A stretch of 24,324 nt of DNA from an uncultured Collinsella sp. (lineage in GTDB: Bacteria > Actinomycetota > Coriobacteriia > Coriobacteriales > Coriobacteriaceae): the NCBI GenBank assembly GCA_937934165.1, contig CALGZX010000155.1:1-24324 (forward strand). The letters are read 5' to 3'. Positions 1-7,632 of the stretch are shown here, in pieces (the stretch's first letter is position 1; each line of letters starts with the position of its first letter). Under the pieces are notes generated by a model. It saw only the letters and a program-made list of their open reading frames with translations. It did not search any database and was not told where the DNA came from. Both the position numbers and the translations under genes were made by a program.

Positions 1-54
1 ACATTCGATGCTTTTCCCGTTTTTGGCGAAAAACGTCGAATGTTGTGATGGTTT
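1..54. repeat. Palindromic intergenic repeat, copy 1 (cut by window start)
   Basis: This is the right-hand part of the same palindrome found complete at 1232-1296: bases 1-54 match 1243-1296 by eye without a difference. The missing left arm lies outside the window. It sits 38 bp beyond the stop codon of the endonuclease-like gene, so its hairpin could also end transcription of that gene. Both copies are in the same orientation. Confidence 0.85.
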
Positions 55-92
55 GCCTGCCCGCAGCGCCCTATAGAAGGACCAAAGCGCCC

Positions 93-1130
93 CTAAAGAC
101 CGCCGTCCCAGTGCCGAATCACGAATTCTCGCAGGTCGTTCTGCCGTTTCTGGAACGCTTCGCTTCGGTCGCACTTGAGGCCCATAGCGAGCGCGATGGC
201 ATTCATCGCCCGATGCAATTGCAGTTGATGGGCAAACTGAGTCCCGGTGAGGACGATCATCCTAAAGCCCAGCGCGCTCAGCACGGTCATACGCTCCGCA
301 TCCGACGCGCTGCGCTGTTTATCAAAATGGTCCGAGCCGTTGTATTCAATCCCCGTACCGTTTGCAGGCGCAAATACGTCGATCTCGAAATACCCGGCCT
401 TAGCGAGATATCTGAACTCATTGGGAACATCCACCCGATGGTTGAGCTCGATCTTGGTGTATCCCAGCCCTCCCTGGGAACGTTTTGCTACGACCATGAT
501 TGCGGTGGCCGTCTCCATGGGCGACCGCGCGCCATCGTGCACGCGCTTGAGCACGGCGGCCGCGCGTGCAGCCCCCTGACGAGATCGGTTCTCATTGCAA
601 TAGGCAATCAAGTCGGCAACGGTATACCTCTGACCCATCTCGATATAATCGCCTGTCGACAGATGATTCAAATGGTATCGGGCGCAGATTTCGTAGCCAT
701 ATTCCAGCTGCTCGGGCTCACTCATCCACGAACCCGCTTGGACAAAGCACATGGCCTCATCAACCACCAGAAGGCCCTCTGCCACCTCGATAAGATGGCC
801 TGGAGGTACCGGCGTCCCAAACACGTGGCACCTAAATCCAGCCGGCGTCGAGCGCTCAAAATCGAAGTTGACGAGCGTGTCGATATGATCGAGTTCTTCT
901 CGTGGAATACCGAGCGAAACCAGATAGTCGGCAACAATCCCAACTGCCGATGAAGCCCTCAGCCCCTTGGCATCGAGTCCCAATTTAGGCAGGCTCGCGG
1001 TCGGCTCCGCCTCGTTAGCAAGCGAGTCCTCATCGTATAGGCTGCTTGCTCGCGAGAGCGGCTCGGACGGGCGCGCCACGTTGTGGTACAGCCAGGCAAT
1101 CTTATGGGACAGGACGATCGGCAGGTCCAT
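93..1130 (-). CDS. DUF559/Vsr-like endonuclease-domain hypothetical protein
   Basis: A 345-residue protein with no signal peptide or membrane segment. The C-terminal half looks like a PD-(D/E)XK nuclease domain of the DUF559/very-short-patch-repair type: a conserved-looking SPMET block at residues 203-207, a GG-x-G-x(5)-LN block at 220-230, then D251 in FEIDVFAP, E262 in GIEYNGSDHF and a following DAER/LGFR helix-strand segment. The N-terminal 200 residues are not recognised. The start is supported by GGAGGG six to eight bases before the ATG. The gene stands alone and is bracketed by two direct copies of a palindrome (1-54 and 1232-1296), which suggests a movable or repeatedly exchanged cassette. 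Such proteins are common as scattered single genes in Coriobacteria. Whether it cuts DNA, or what it cuts, cannot be told from sequence. Confidence 0.75.
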   Translation of the reverse strand: MDLPIVLSHKIAWLYHNVARPSEPLSRASSLYDEDSLANEAEPTASLPKLGLDAKGLRASSAVGIVADYLVSLGIPREELDHIDTLVNFDFERSTPAGFRCHVFGTPVPPGHLIEVAEGLLVVDEAMCFVQAGSWMSEPEQLEYGYEICARYHLNHLSTGDYIEMGQRYTVADLIAYCNENRSRQGAARAAAVLKRVHDGARSPMETATAIMVVAKRSQGGLGYTKIELNHRVDVPNEFRYLAKAGYFEIDVFAPANGTGIEYNGSDHFDKQRSASDAERMTVLSALGFRMIVLTGTQFAHQLQLHRAMNAIALAMGLKCDRSEAFQKRQNDLREFVIRHWDGGL

Positions 1131-1231
1131 GAGCCCTCCAATGGAGTCGGATAACCAACCTTATTCCCCTGCTCACGGGTTCGCACACCTTCGTGCGCAA
1201 GAAAGCGATTCCACCCGGTCGAGTGGTAGAA

Positions 1232-1296
1232 AAACCATCACAACATTCGATGCTTTTCCCGTTTTTGGCGAAAAACGTCGAATGTTGTGATGGTTT
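1232..1296. repeat. Palindromic intergenic repeat, copy 2 (complete)
   Basis: A 65-bp hairpin element with perfect 19-bp arms at 1232-1250 and 1278-1296 (outer bases AAACCATCACAACATTCGA), extended inward by a partly paired TTTT/AAAA stretch. The inner segment GTTTTTGGCGAAAAAC can form its own small stem. It lies between the start of the endonuclease-like gene and the 3' end of the ABC transporter gene, so it may serve as that operon's terminator. Copy 1 is at 1-54. Confidence 0.9.
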
Positions 1297-1345
1297 GAGG
1301 CAGGGTGAGGGGCACGGAGGGGTCAAAGTATCGTGCTCGAACGGG

Positions 1346-3244
1346 TTAATCCAGCTCTTTTAAGCCATGCGCCAGCTGCCAGTACTCGCCGTGCTGGGCG
1401 AGTAGCTCTTCGTGCGTGCCGCGCTCGATGATGCGGCCGTGTTCGAGGACCATGATGGCGTCGGCGTCGCGGACAGTGGACAGGCGGTGCGCGATCATAA
1501 ACGTGGTGCGACCGCGCATGATGCGGTCCATACCGCGCTCGATGAGCTTTTCGGTACGCGTGTCAATGGAGCTCGTGGCCTCGTCCAGGATGAGCACCGG
1601 CGGATCGGCGACGGCCACGCGCGCGATGGCGAGCAGCTGACGCTGACCCTGCGACAGGTTGGCGCCGTCGGCCGTGACCGGTGTGTCATAGCCCTGAGGC
1701 AGGCGGCGGATAAACGAATCAGCGCAGGCTGCCTCGGCAGCGGCGCGCACCTCCTCGTCGGTCGCGTCGAGCTTGCCAAAGCGGATGTTCTGCGCAATGG
1801 TGCCGCTAAACAGGTGCGTGTCCTGCAGCACAATGCCGAGCGATCCGCGCAGGCTGGCCTTGGCAATGTGCTTGACGTCGATGCCGTCGTACGTGATCTC
1901 GCCGTCATCGACCTCGTAGAAGCGGTTGATGAGGTTGGTGATGGTCGTCTTGCCGGCACCCGTGGAGCCCACAAACGCGATCTTTTGCCCCGGCTTGGCA
2001 AACAGGTTGAGGTCCGTGAGCACGCGGGCGCCCGGCACGTAGGAAAAGTCCACGGCATGGAAGCGCACATCGCCGGCAAGCGGGACCAAGCCGCACGTGA
2101 GCTCGATGCCGTCGGCGGCCACCGCGCGGCCCGACTCATCAACGGCTGCCACATCATGCAAGTGCCCGTACGCGCCCACGCCCTGGCCCTCGGGAATCTT
2201 CCACGCCCACGCGGCGTCGCCCGTCTGCACCAGCTCCACGCAGCCCTCGTCCACCTCGGGCTCAAGGTCCATGGCGGCAAACAGGCGCTCGGCACCGGCC
2301 AACGCGTTGAGCAAAAAGTTGCCGAGCTGCGTAAACTGGTTGATGGGCATGGCGGCCTGGCGCACAAAGACCAGGTAGCTCGCGAGCGCACCTACGTCGG
2401 CGAGCCCCTTGATGCAGAGCATGCCGCCCGCCACGGCGACGATGGCATAGTTGACGTAGCCAATCACGACAGTCATGGGCACCATGGAGTTGGCATAGCT
2501 CACGGCGGCGGTGCCGGTGCGGCGAAGCTCGTCGTTGCGGCAGGCAAAGCCGGCGACATTCGCCGCCTCGCGGTTAAAGACCTTGATGACCTTTTGGCCC
2601 GAGACCATTTCTTCGATATATCCGTCCAGGTCGCCAAGCGATGCCTGCTGGGCGGCAAAGAAGCGCTTAGAGCGCGCGCCCGAGTAGCGCGCATACAGCA
2701 CAATGGCCGCATCGCACACGAGTGTGATAATCGTGAGCTGCCAGTTAAGGATGATGAGCATAGCCGTGGTGCCCACAACCTGAATGGCGGCCTGAATCAC
2801 GTTGGCAAAGCTGTTGTTGAGCGCCTCGGAGACGGTGTCGACGTCGTTGGTGAAAAAACTCATGATGTCGCCCGAGCGCGTGCTGTCAAAATAACTGAGC
2901 GGCAGCGTCTGGATGTGCGCGAACAGGTCGCGGCGAATATCGGACACCACGTGTTGGGCCGCGCGCACCATGATCTGCGAGTAGCCCAGGGCCGAGAGCA
3001 CGCCCGCAGCGTAGATGATCGCCGTCAGGATGACCTGCTTGGCAAGCAGTTCCTCCCCGCCCGTGGCCAAACCGTTAACGATGGGGCGCACCATGTAGGT
3101 GCCGGCGAGGCTCGCGATGGCGGCGACGGAGGCGAGCACGCCCACCGCGAGCAACGAGAACTTGGCATGCCCCATGTAGGAGAGCAAGCGGCGCACAGTG
3201 CGCTTGAGGTCGGCCGGGCGTGCTTGGGCTGCGGTCTTAGGCAT
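1346..3244 (-). CDS. ABC exporter subunit, canonical ATPase half (MdlB/BmrD-like)
   Basis: A 632-residue half-transporter of the ABC-B exporter type, membrane domain first (about residues 25-320, six helices expected) and nucleotide-binding domain second. Visible motifs: Walker A GSTGAGKT (426-433), Q-loop at IVLQDTHLF, signature LSQGQ (530-534), Walker B LILDEATS with catalytic E555, and switch histidine H586 in IAHRLST. The ATG at 3244 is chosen because it overlaps the end of the upstream subunit gene by eight bases (ATGCCTAA) and follows GGAAGGGGG; a longer reading back to 3364 would lie inside the upstream gene. An unusually long linker (about residues 329-392) joins the two domains. It should pair with the upstream subunit as a heterodimeric multidrug or peptide/lipid exporter; the substrate is unknown. 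Confidence 0.93.
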   Translation of the reverse strand: MPKTAAQARPADLKRTVRRLLSYMGHAKFSLLAVGVLASVAAIASLAGTYMVRPIVNGLATGGEELLAKQVILTAIIYAAGVLSALGYSQIMVRAAQHVVSDIRRDLFAHIQTLPLSYFDSTRSGDIMSFFTNDVDTVSEALNNSFANVIQAAIQVVGTTAMLIILNWQLTIITLVCDAAIVLYARYSGARSKRFFAAQQASLGDLDGYIEEMVSGQKVIKVFNREAANVAGFACRNDELRRTGTAAVSYANSMVPMTVVIGYVNYAIVAVAGGMLCIKGLADVGALASYLVFVRQAAMPINQFTQLGNFLLNALAGAERLFAAMDLEPEVDEGCVELVQTGDAAWAWKIPEGQGVGAYGHLHDVAAVDESGRAVAADGIELTCGLVPLAGDVRFHAVDFSYVPGARVLTDLNLFAKPGQKIAFVGSTGAGKTTITNLINRFYEVDDGEITYDGIDVKHIAKASLRGSLGIVLQDTHLFSGTIAQNIRFGKLDATDEEVRAAAEAACADSFIRRLPQGYDTPVTADGANLSQGQRQLLAIARVAVADPPVLILDEATSSIDTRTEKLIERGMDRIMRGRTTFMIAHRLSTVRDADAIMVLEHGRIIERGTHEELLAQHGEYWQLAHGLKELD

Positions 3245-5066
3245 GACGCTCACCCCCTTCCAAGGGCGATCCGCATGCGACGGAGGAAAACGGATCATTC
3301 GCGCAACCATCGTCGCTGCCGTCGCCGGCGTCCGCGTTCCTCGCAAACTCCATCTGCGAGGCATAAATCTCCTGGTATATGTTGTCGCCCGCTAGCAGTT
3401 CCTCGTGCGTGCCCACGCCGTGGACACGACCGTCGTCCAATACCACAATGCGATCGGCATCCATGACACTCGCGATGCGCTGGGCGATGATGAGCACGGT
3501 CGTATCGGAAATCCGGGCGATGTGCTCGCGAATCTTAGCGTCGGTCGCCATATCGACCGCGCTGGTGGAGTCATCAAAAATGAGCACGCGCGGATGCTTG
3601 AGCAGCGTGCGCGCGATGCACAGGCGTTGCTTCTGGCCACCCGAGACACCGGCGCCGCCTTGGCCCAACTCGCCGTCCAGCCCGCCGATGCGATCAAGGA
3701 ACTCGTCCACGCACGCCGCGCGGCAAGCCGCGAGGAGCTCATCGTCCGACGCCTGCGGATTGCCCCACTGCAGATTCTCGCGCACGGTGCCCGTAAACAG
3801 CACGTTCTTTTGCAGCACAATGCCCACGGCGTCGCGTAGGGTCGCGAGGTCGTAGTCACGCACGTCACGTCCGCCCACAAGCACGGCGCCCTCGGTGGCG
3901 TCGTACAGGCGCGCAATCAGCTGCACAAGCGAGCTCTTGCCCGAGCCCGTGCCGCCGAGGATGCCCACCGTCGAGCCGCTCTCGATGCGAAGGTCGATAT
4001 GCTCGAGCACATCCTCGGCTGCATCCGCGCGGTATTTAAAGGAAACGTCGCGAAACTCGATACTGCCGTCCGCTGGTGCCGCAATCGCGAGGTCTCCCGC
4101 GGGGTTGGCGATAAGGGGATCCTCATCGAGCACCTCTGCGATACGGCCCACACTCGTGAGAGCGCGCGTGAGCAGCAAAAACACATTGGAAATCATCATA
4201 AGCGAGTTCATGATCAGCAGCACGTAGCTCATAAAGCCCGTGAGCGAGCCCACGCCCAGCTTGCCGGCGAGAATCATGCGGCCGCCAATCCACAGGATGG
4301 AGAGCGCAGCCACGTACATCGACAGCTGAAACACCGGCAGGTTGAGCACGGCGGTGCCGAAGGTCTTGGTCGCCGTGCCGGCGAGCTCGGTATTGACGGT
4401 GTCGAACTTGGCCTCCTCGTGCTCGGTACGAACGTAGGCCTTGACGGCACGCACGGCGGTGAGGTCTTCCTGCACCACGCCGTTGAGGTGGTCCATCGAG
4501 GTCTGGAGTTGGCGGTAGAGCGGACTGACGCGATAGGTGATGACGCCCAGTACGATTGCCAGCACGGGCAAGATGATCGCAAAGACGTTGGCGAGCGGGC
4601 GCGACAGCATCAGCGCGTAGATAAGGCCGACGATAAGCGTCACCGGGCCGCGCACCATAGGGCGAAAGCCGTTGCCCACAGCATTTTGGATAACGGTGAT
4701 GTCCGTGGTCATGCGGGTGACGAGCGAGCTGGCGTCGTAGTTGTCCAGGTTACCAAAAGCGAGCGTCTGAATCTTTTTGTACTCGGCCTCGCGCAGGTTA
4801 GCGCCTAGGCCCGAGGCAACGCGGGCGGACGTGCGGGCATAACCCAAGCCCAGTACCAGCGAAAGCGCAGCGCACACCAACATGTACGCGCCCTGCAGCA
4901 GCATGTAGTTGATATCACCCGCAGGCACGCCCACATCGATGATATTGGCCATGATGACCGGGATAAACAGCTCGAGCACCGTCTCGACCGACACAAAGAA
5001 CACGCCGAGGATGGCATCGCGACGGTATGCCCCTAGATAGGAAAACAGTATTTTGAGATTGCGCAC
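3237..5066 (-). CDS. ABC exporter subunit, degenerate ATPase half (MdlA/BmrC-like)
   Basis: A 609-residue ABC-B half-transporter: membrane domain about residues 15-300, ATPase domain about 335-575. Walker A GGTGSGKS (371-378), signature VSGGQ (474-478) and Walker B VLIFDD are clear. The catalytic glutamate after the Walker B aspartate is replaced by D499, and the switch histidine is replaced by Q529 (IIAQRIAS). This is the usual picture for the non-hydrolysing subunit of heterodimeric exporters such as TM287/288, LmrCD and BmrCD. Translation starts at GTG 5064-5066, with GGGGG about 12 bases upstream. The last 30 residues are a low-complexity tail, part of which (3268-3297) is made by a palindromic repeat. 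First gene of the operon; promoter candidate at 5106-5135. Confidence 0.93.
   Translation of the reverse strand: MRNLKILFSYLGAYRRDAILGVFFVSVETVLELFIPVIMANIIDVGVPAGDINYMLLQGAYMLVCAALSLVLGLGYARTSARVASGLGANLREAEYKKIQTLAFGNLDNYDASSLVTRMTTDITVIQNAVGNGFRPMVRGPVTLIVGLIYALMLSRPLANVFAIILPVLAIVLGVITYRVSPLYRQLQTSMDHLNGVVQEDLTAVRAVKAYVRTEHEEAKFDTVNTELAGTATKTFGTAVLNLPVFQLSMYVAALSILWIGGRMILAGKLGVGSLTGFMSYVLLIMNSLMMISNVFLLLTRALTSVGRIAEVLDEDPLIANPAGDLAIAAPADGSIEFRDVSFKYRADAAEDVLEHIDLRIESGSTVGILGGTGSGKSSLVQLIARLYDATEGAVLVGGRDVRDYDLATLRDAVGIVLQKNVLFTGTVRENLQWGNPQASDDELLAACRAACVDEFLDRIGGLDGELGQGGAGVSGGQKQRLCIARTLLKHPRVLIFDDSTSAVDMATDAKIREHIARISDTTVLIIAQRIASVMDADRIVVLDDGRVHGVGTHEELLAGDNIYQEIYASQMEFARNADAGDGSDDGCANDPFSSVACGSPLEGGERHA
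3268..3297. repeat. Palindromic repeat embedded in the 3' coding end of the ABC gene
   Basis: GATCCG (3268-3273) and CGGATC (3291-3296) form the arms. Bases 3279-3297 are, on the opposite strand, identical over 19 bases to 10208-10226 downstream of the HtrA gene. Here the element is translated as part of the tail DPFSSVACGS of the degenerate ABC subunit and lies just before the overlapping start of the next gene. Confidence 0.75.
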
Positions 5067-5105
5067 GCAGGTTCAACCCCCATCAAACGTTGTTCGCAAA
5101 CGCAC

Positions 5106-5135
5106 GTATTATTGCGCGCCGAATAATGGTGTCAA
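5106..5135 (-). promoter_or_regulatory. Sigma-70-type promoter of the ABC exporter operon
   Basis: On the minus strand TTGACA (5130-5135) and TAATAC (5106-5111) are separated by 18 bp, 40 bp before the GTG start. The spacer holds the inverted repeat ATTATT-n8-AATAAT, a likely repressor site overlapping the promoter. Confidence 0.6.
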
Positions 5136-5194
5136 GTATTCCGAAATCGTTTTCTGCAAGGTTAGCGCCGGCGGCGAGTTCTCGTGATGTGTGT

Positions 5195-5216
5195 CCATAT
5201 TCACTCGGAATAATGG
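5195..5216. promoter_or_regulatory. Candidate upstream operator of the ABC exporter operon
   Basis: An imperfect inverted repeat, CCATATTC-n5-GAATAATGG. Its right arm repeats GAATAATGG at 5121-5129 inside the promoter spacer, so the same regulator may bind twice. No regulator gene for it lies next to the operon. The location between two divergent transporter operons is also compatible with shared control. Confidence 0.4.
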
Positions 5217-5253
5217 TGCGCGAGACTTTTTCGCTTCGGCGTCAACACAAACC

Positions 5254-5284
5254 TTGACTCTACAATCGTTGTAGGGTTTTCACT
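5254..5284 (+). promoter_or_regulatory. MerR-type promoter/operator of the MATE-MerR operon
   Basis: A -35 box TTGACT (5254-5259) is followed by a perfect dyad CTACAA-TCG-TTGTAG (5260-5274) and, after a long 19-bp spacer, a weak -10 (TTCACT, 5279-5284). A dyad inside a 19-bp spacer is the hallmark of promoters untwisted by MerR-family activators (compare Mta and BmrR sites). The MerR gene is the second gene of this operon, so autoactivation is expected. Confidence 0.7.
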
Positions 5285-5324
5285 ACACTGGTACGTAAAC
5301 AAACCCAGCCAGAAAGCCCCGCCC

Positions 5325-6671
5325 ATGGAACACGACCTCACACGCGGCAATGTCCTTAAGACCATCGCGGTCTTTGCCTTGCCTTATATGCTCTCGTACT
5401 TTTTGCAGATGCTCTACGGCATGGCCGATCTGTACATGATGGGGCAGTTTAGCGGCGCCGCCGGCATCACCGCCGTGGCAAATGGCGCGCAGACGCTCTA
5501 TATGATCACCGTGGCGCTCGTGGGCCTGGCCATGGGAACCACGGTGGTCGTCGGCCACGCCGTGGGATCACGCCGGTTTGACCGTGCCGAGGCAGCCATC
5601 GGCAACACCATTACGCTCTTTATGGGTGTCTCGGTGGTGCTGGCCGCTGTCCTGCTCGCGCTGTGCCCGCAGATCGTGGCACTCATTGGCACGCCGGCCG
5701 AGGCAGTCGAAGGAACCGCCGCTTACCTGCGCATCTGCTTTGTCGGCATTCCCTTTATCGCCGCGTACAACATCCTTTCGGCCATCTTTCGCGGGCTGGG
5801 CGATTCGCGCTCGCCTATGTACGTGATCGGCGTGGCATGCATCATCAACATCGCGCTCGACTTTCTGTTTATCGGCCACATGGGGCTCGGCCCCGTGGGC
5901 GCGGCGCTCGGCACAGTGACCGCCCAGACGGCCAGCGTTGCCCTCGCGCTCGTGTGGCTTAAGAGCCGCCGCACGAACATCCACGTTAAGCGCAGCGATC
6001 TGCGCCCCCAGCCCGAAGTGCTTGGCAGCATTCTTAAGATCGGCGTGCCTGTGGCCGTGCAGGACGGCTGCATCCAGGTGGCGTTTATGTTTATCACCGT
6101 CATCGCCAACCACCGAGGGCTCGTCGACGCCGCCGCCGTGGGCCTGGTCGAGAAGATGATCAGCTTTTTGTTCATCGTCCCGAGCTCCATGGGTGCCACC
6201 GTCAGCGCACTCACGGCGCAAAATGCCGGCGCGGGCAAGGGCGATCGCGCGCGTCAGGTGCTCAAGGACGCCATGACGATCTCGGTGGTGTACGGTTGCC
6301 TGATCACGGTGCTGATGTGGCTAGTGGCGCCGGCGTTTATCGGCTTTTTTGCCAAGGACCCCGCGGTGGTCGCGGCCGGTACCGGCTATATGCGCAGCTA
6401 CATTTTCGACGCGATTTTTGCCGGCATCCACATTTGCTTTAGCGGCTTTTTCGCTGCGTATGGCAAGAGCTATATCGGCTTTGAGCACAACGTGCTGGCC
6501 GTGGCGCTCATTCGCGTGCCGGGCGCGTGGCTGCTGTCGAACGCCTATTCCGACACGCTGTTTCCCATGGGCATCGCCTCGCCGTGCGGGTCGATTTTGT
6601 CGGCAGTCATCTGTGTTATCGCGTTTACCGTGCTCAACCGGCGCGGAGCTTTTGACAAACTGGTAGCGTAG
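5325..6671 (+). CDS. MATE family multidrug efflux transporter
   Basis: A 448-residue integral membrane protein with about twelve hydrophobic segments in two similar halves, typical MATE length. The N-terminal block (MEHDLTRGNVLKTIAVFALP, then Y-M-L-S-Y-F-L-Q-M-L-Y-G-M-A-D) is characteristic of the DinF/MepA-like branch. The family exchanges Na+ or H+ for cationic drugs across the inner membrane. The ATG at 5325 is the first in frame after the promoter; the ribosome site is weak (AGAAAG about ten bases upstream), giving a leader of roughly 35 bases. It is 54 bp ahead of the MerR gene, with a small GGGGCG/CGCCCC hairpin between them, and shares the MerR-type promoter. The drug specificity cannot be read from sequence. 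Confidence 0.93.
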   Translation: MEHDLTRGNVLKTIAVFALPYMLSYFLQMLYGMADLYMMGQFSGAAGITAVANGAQTLYMITVALVGLAMGTTVVVGHAVGSRRFDRAEAAIGNTITLFMGVSVVLAAVLLALCPQIVALIGTPAEAVEGTAAYLRICFVGIPFIAAYNILSAIFRGLGDSRSPMYVIGVACIINIALDFLFIGHMGLGPVGAALGTVTAQTASVALALVWLKSRRTNIHVKRSDLRPQPEVLGSILKIGVPVAVQDGCIQVAFMFITVIANHRGLVDAAAVGLVEKMISFLFIVPSSMGATVSALTAQNAGAGKGDRARQVLKDAMTISVVYGCLITVLMWLVAPAFIGFFAKDPAVVAAGTGYMRSYIFDAIFAGIHICFSGFFAAYGKSYIGFEHNVLAVALIRVPGAWLLSNAYSDTLFPMGIASPCGSILSAVICVIAFTVLNRRGAFDKLVA

Positions 6672-6725
6672 CGGGGCGACGCGAGTCTGGCGCCCCTCCC
6701 CGACCCTATTGAAAGGAGCGGTCCC

Positions 6726-7574
6726 ATGACCGACTCGCCAACTGAACATACCGAGGGCCTGCTCCGCATTGGCGAGGTGGCGCGCCTGTTTAACCTGAGC
6801 GTGGGCACGTTGCGCCATTACGAGCAGATGGGCTTGCTGGACCCGGCGCACATCGATCCGGCAAGTGGGTACCGCTACTACGGATCGCGGCAGCTCTCCA
6901 CCCTCAACACCATTAGCCACCTGCGTGTTCTCGACTTGCCGCTCGCGCAAATCCGTGAGTTTGTGACCACGCGCGATGTGGACCTCATGCAGCGGCAGCT
7001 GGCCCAGCAGCAGGAGCTCATCGAGCGCAAGCGCTGCGAGCTGGAGCGCGTGTCGCGCAAGATCGATAACCGGCTTGCTCTGCTGCACGATGCGTTGAAC
7101 ACCGAGCTCGATGCTATTTGCGCAATCGATGCGCCCGAGCTTCGTTGCGCCGTATTGCGCGAACGCGTCAACCCTACCGACGCCTATGCGCTGGAGTGGC
7201 AGATTCGTCAGCTGCAGAAGGGCCAGCACGAGACCTTTGTCTTTCTGGGCAACTTAGGCGTTGGGATTAGCGCCGAGCGTCTCGCAGCCGGCGACTTTGA
7301 TGGCTACGACGAGGTCTTTTTGCTACTCGATGACACCGATGATTACGTGGGCGACGTCGAGACGCGAACCGCCGCGCGCTGCCTGACCATAAGCTTCCGC
7401 GGCACGCACGGGCAAGCGGGCCCGCGCTATAAGCAGCTGCTCGGCTATATGCGCGAACATAACCTGACACCCGCCGGTCCCTCACGCGAGATCGCCCTCA
7501 TTGACGACATCATCAGCGACGACCCCACAACCTACGTGACGCAGATCACGGTGCCGGTTTCCCCAGCAAAGTAA
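6726..7574 (+). CDS. MerR family transcriptional regulator with effector-binding domain
   Basis: A 282-residue regulator. Residues 14-80 form the MerR winged helix (RIGEVARLFNLSVGTLRHYE, then GLL, then GYRYYGSRQL). Residues about 85-125 are a long charged dimerisation helix (QRQLAQQQELIERKRCELER). The remaining 150 residues resemble a GyrI/BmrR-type small-molecule domain. GAAAGGAG lies eight bases before the ATG. Being co-transcribed with a MATE pump, and with a dyad of the MerR kind in the operon promoter, it most likely senses a pump substrate and activates both genes. The ligand is unknown. Confidence 0.92.
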   Translation: MTDSPTEHTEGLLRIGEVARLFNLSVGTLRHYEQMGLLDPAHIDPASGYRYYGSRQLSTLNTISHLRVLDLPLAQIREFVTTRDVDLMQRQLAQQQELIERKRCELERVSRKIDNRLALLHDALNTELDAICAIDAPELRCAVLRERVNPTDAYALEWQIRQLQKGQHETFVFLGNLGVGISAERLAAGDFDGYDEVFLLLDDTDDYVGDVETRTAARCLTISFRGTHGQAGPRYKQLLGYMREHNLTPAGPSREIALIDDIISDDPTTYVTQITVPVSPAK

Positions 7575-7612
7575 GAACCGCCCGGAAGGCATCATGCTTT
7601 CCGAGCGGTTCT
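7575..7612. terminator. Bidirectional terminator between merR-type gene and ligA
   Basis: A hairpin with arms GAACCGCCCGGAAGGC and GCTTTCCGAGCGGTTC (few mismatches) starts right after the MerR stop codon, followed by TT on the plus strand; the mirror A/T bases serve the converging ligA transcript, whose stop is 20 bp away. Confidence 0.75.
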
Positions 7613-7632
7613 TCAATTTGACTATTGATGTC

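Noticed and set aside
3245..3364. Upstream-extended start for the second ABC subunit
   Set aside because: The extra 40 residues lie inside the first subunit gene in another frame; the ATGCCTAA overlap with a strong ribosome site is the better start.
5061..5082. GGTTCAACCCC as a tRNA T-arm
   Set aside because: No acceptor, D or anticodon arm can be built around it. No tRNA gene was found in the window.
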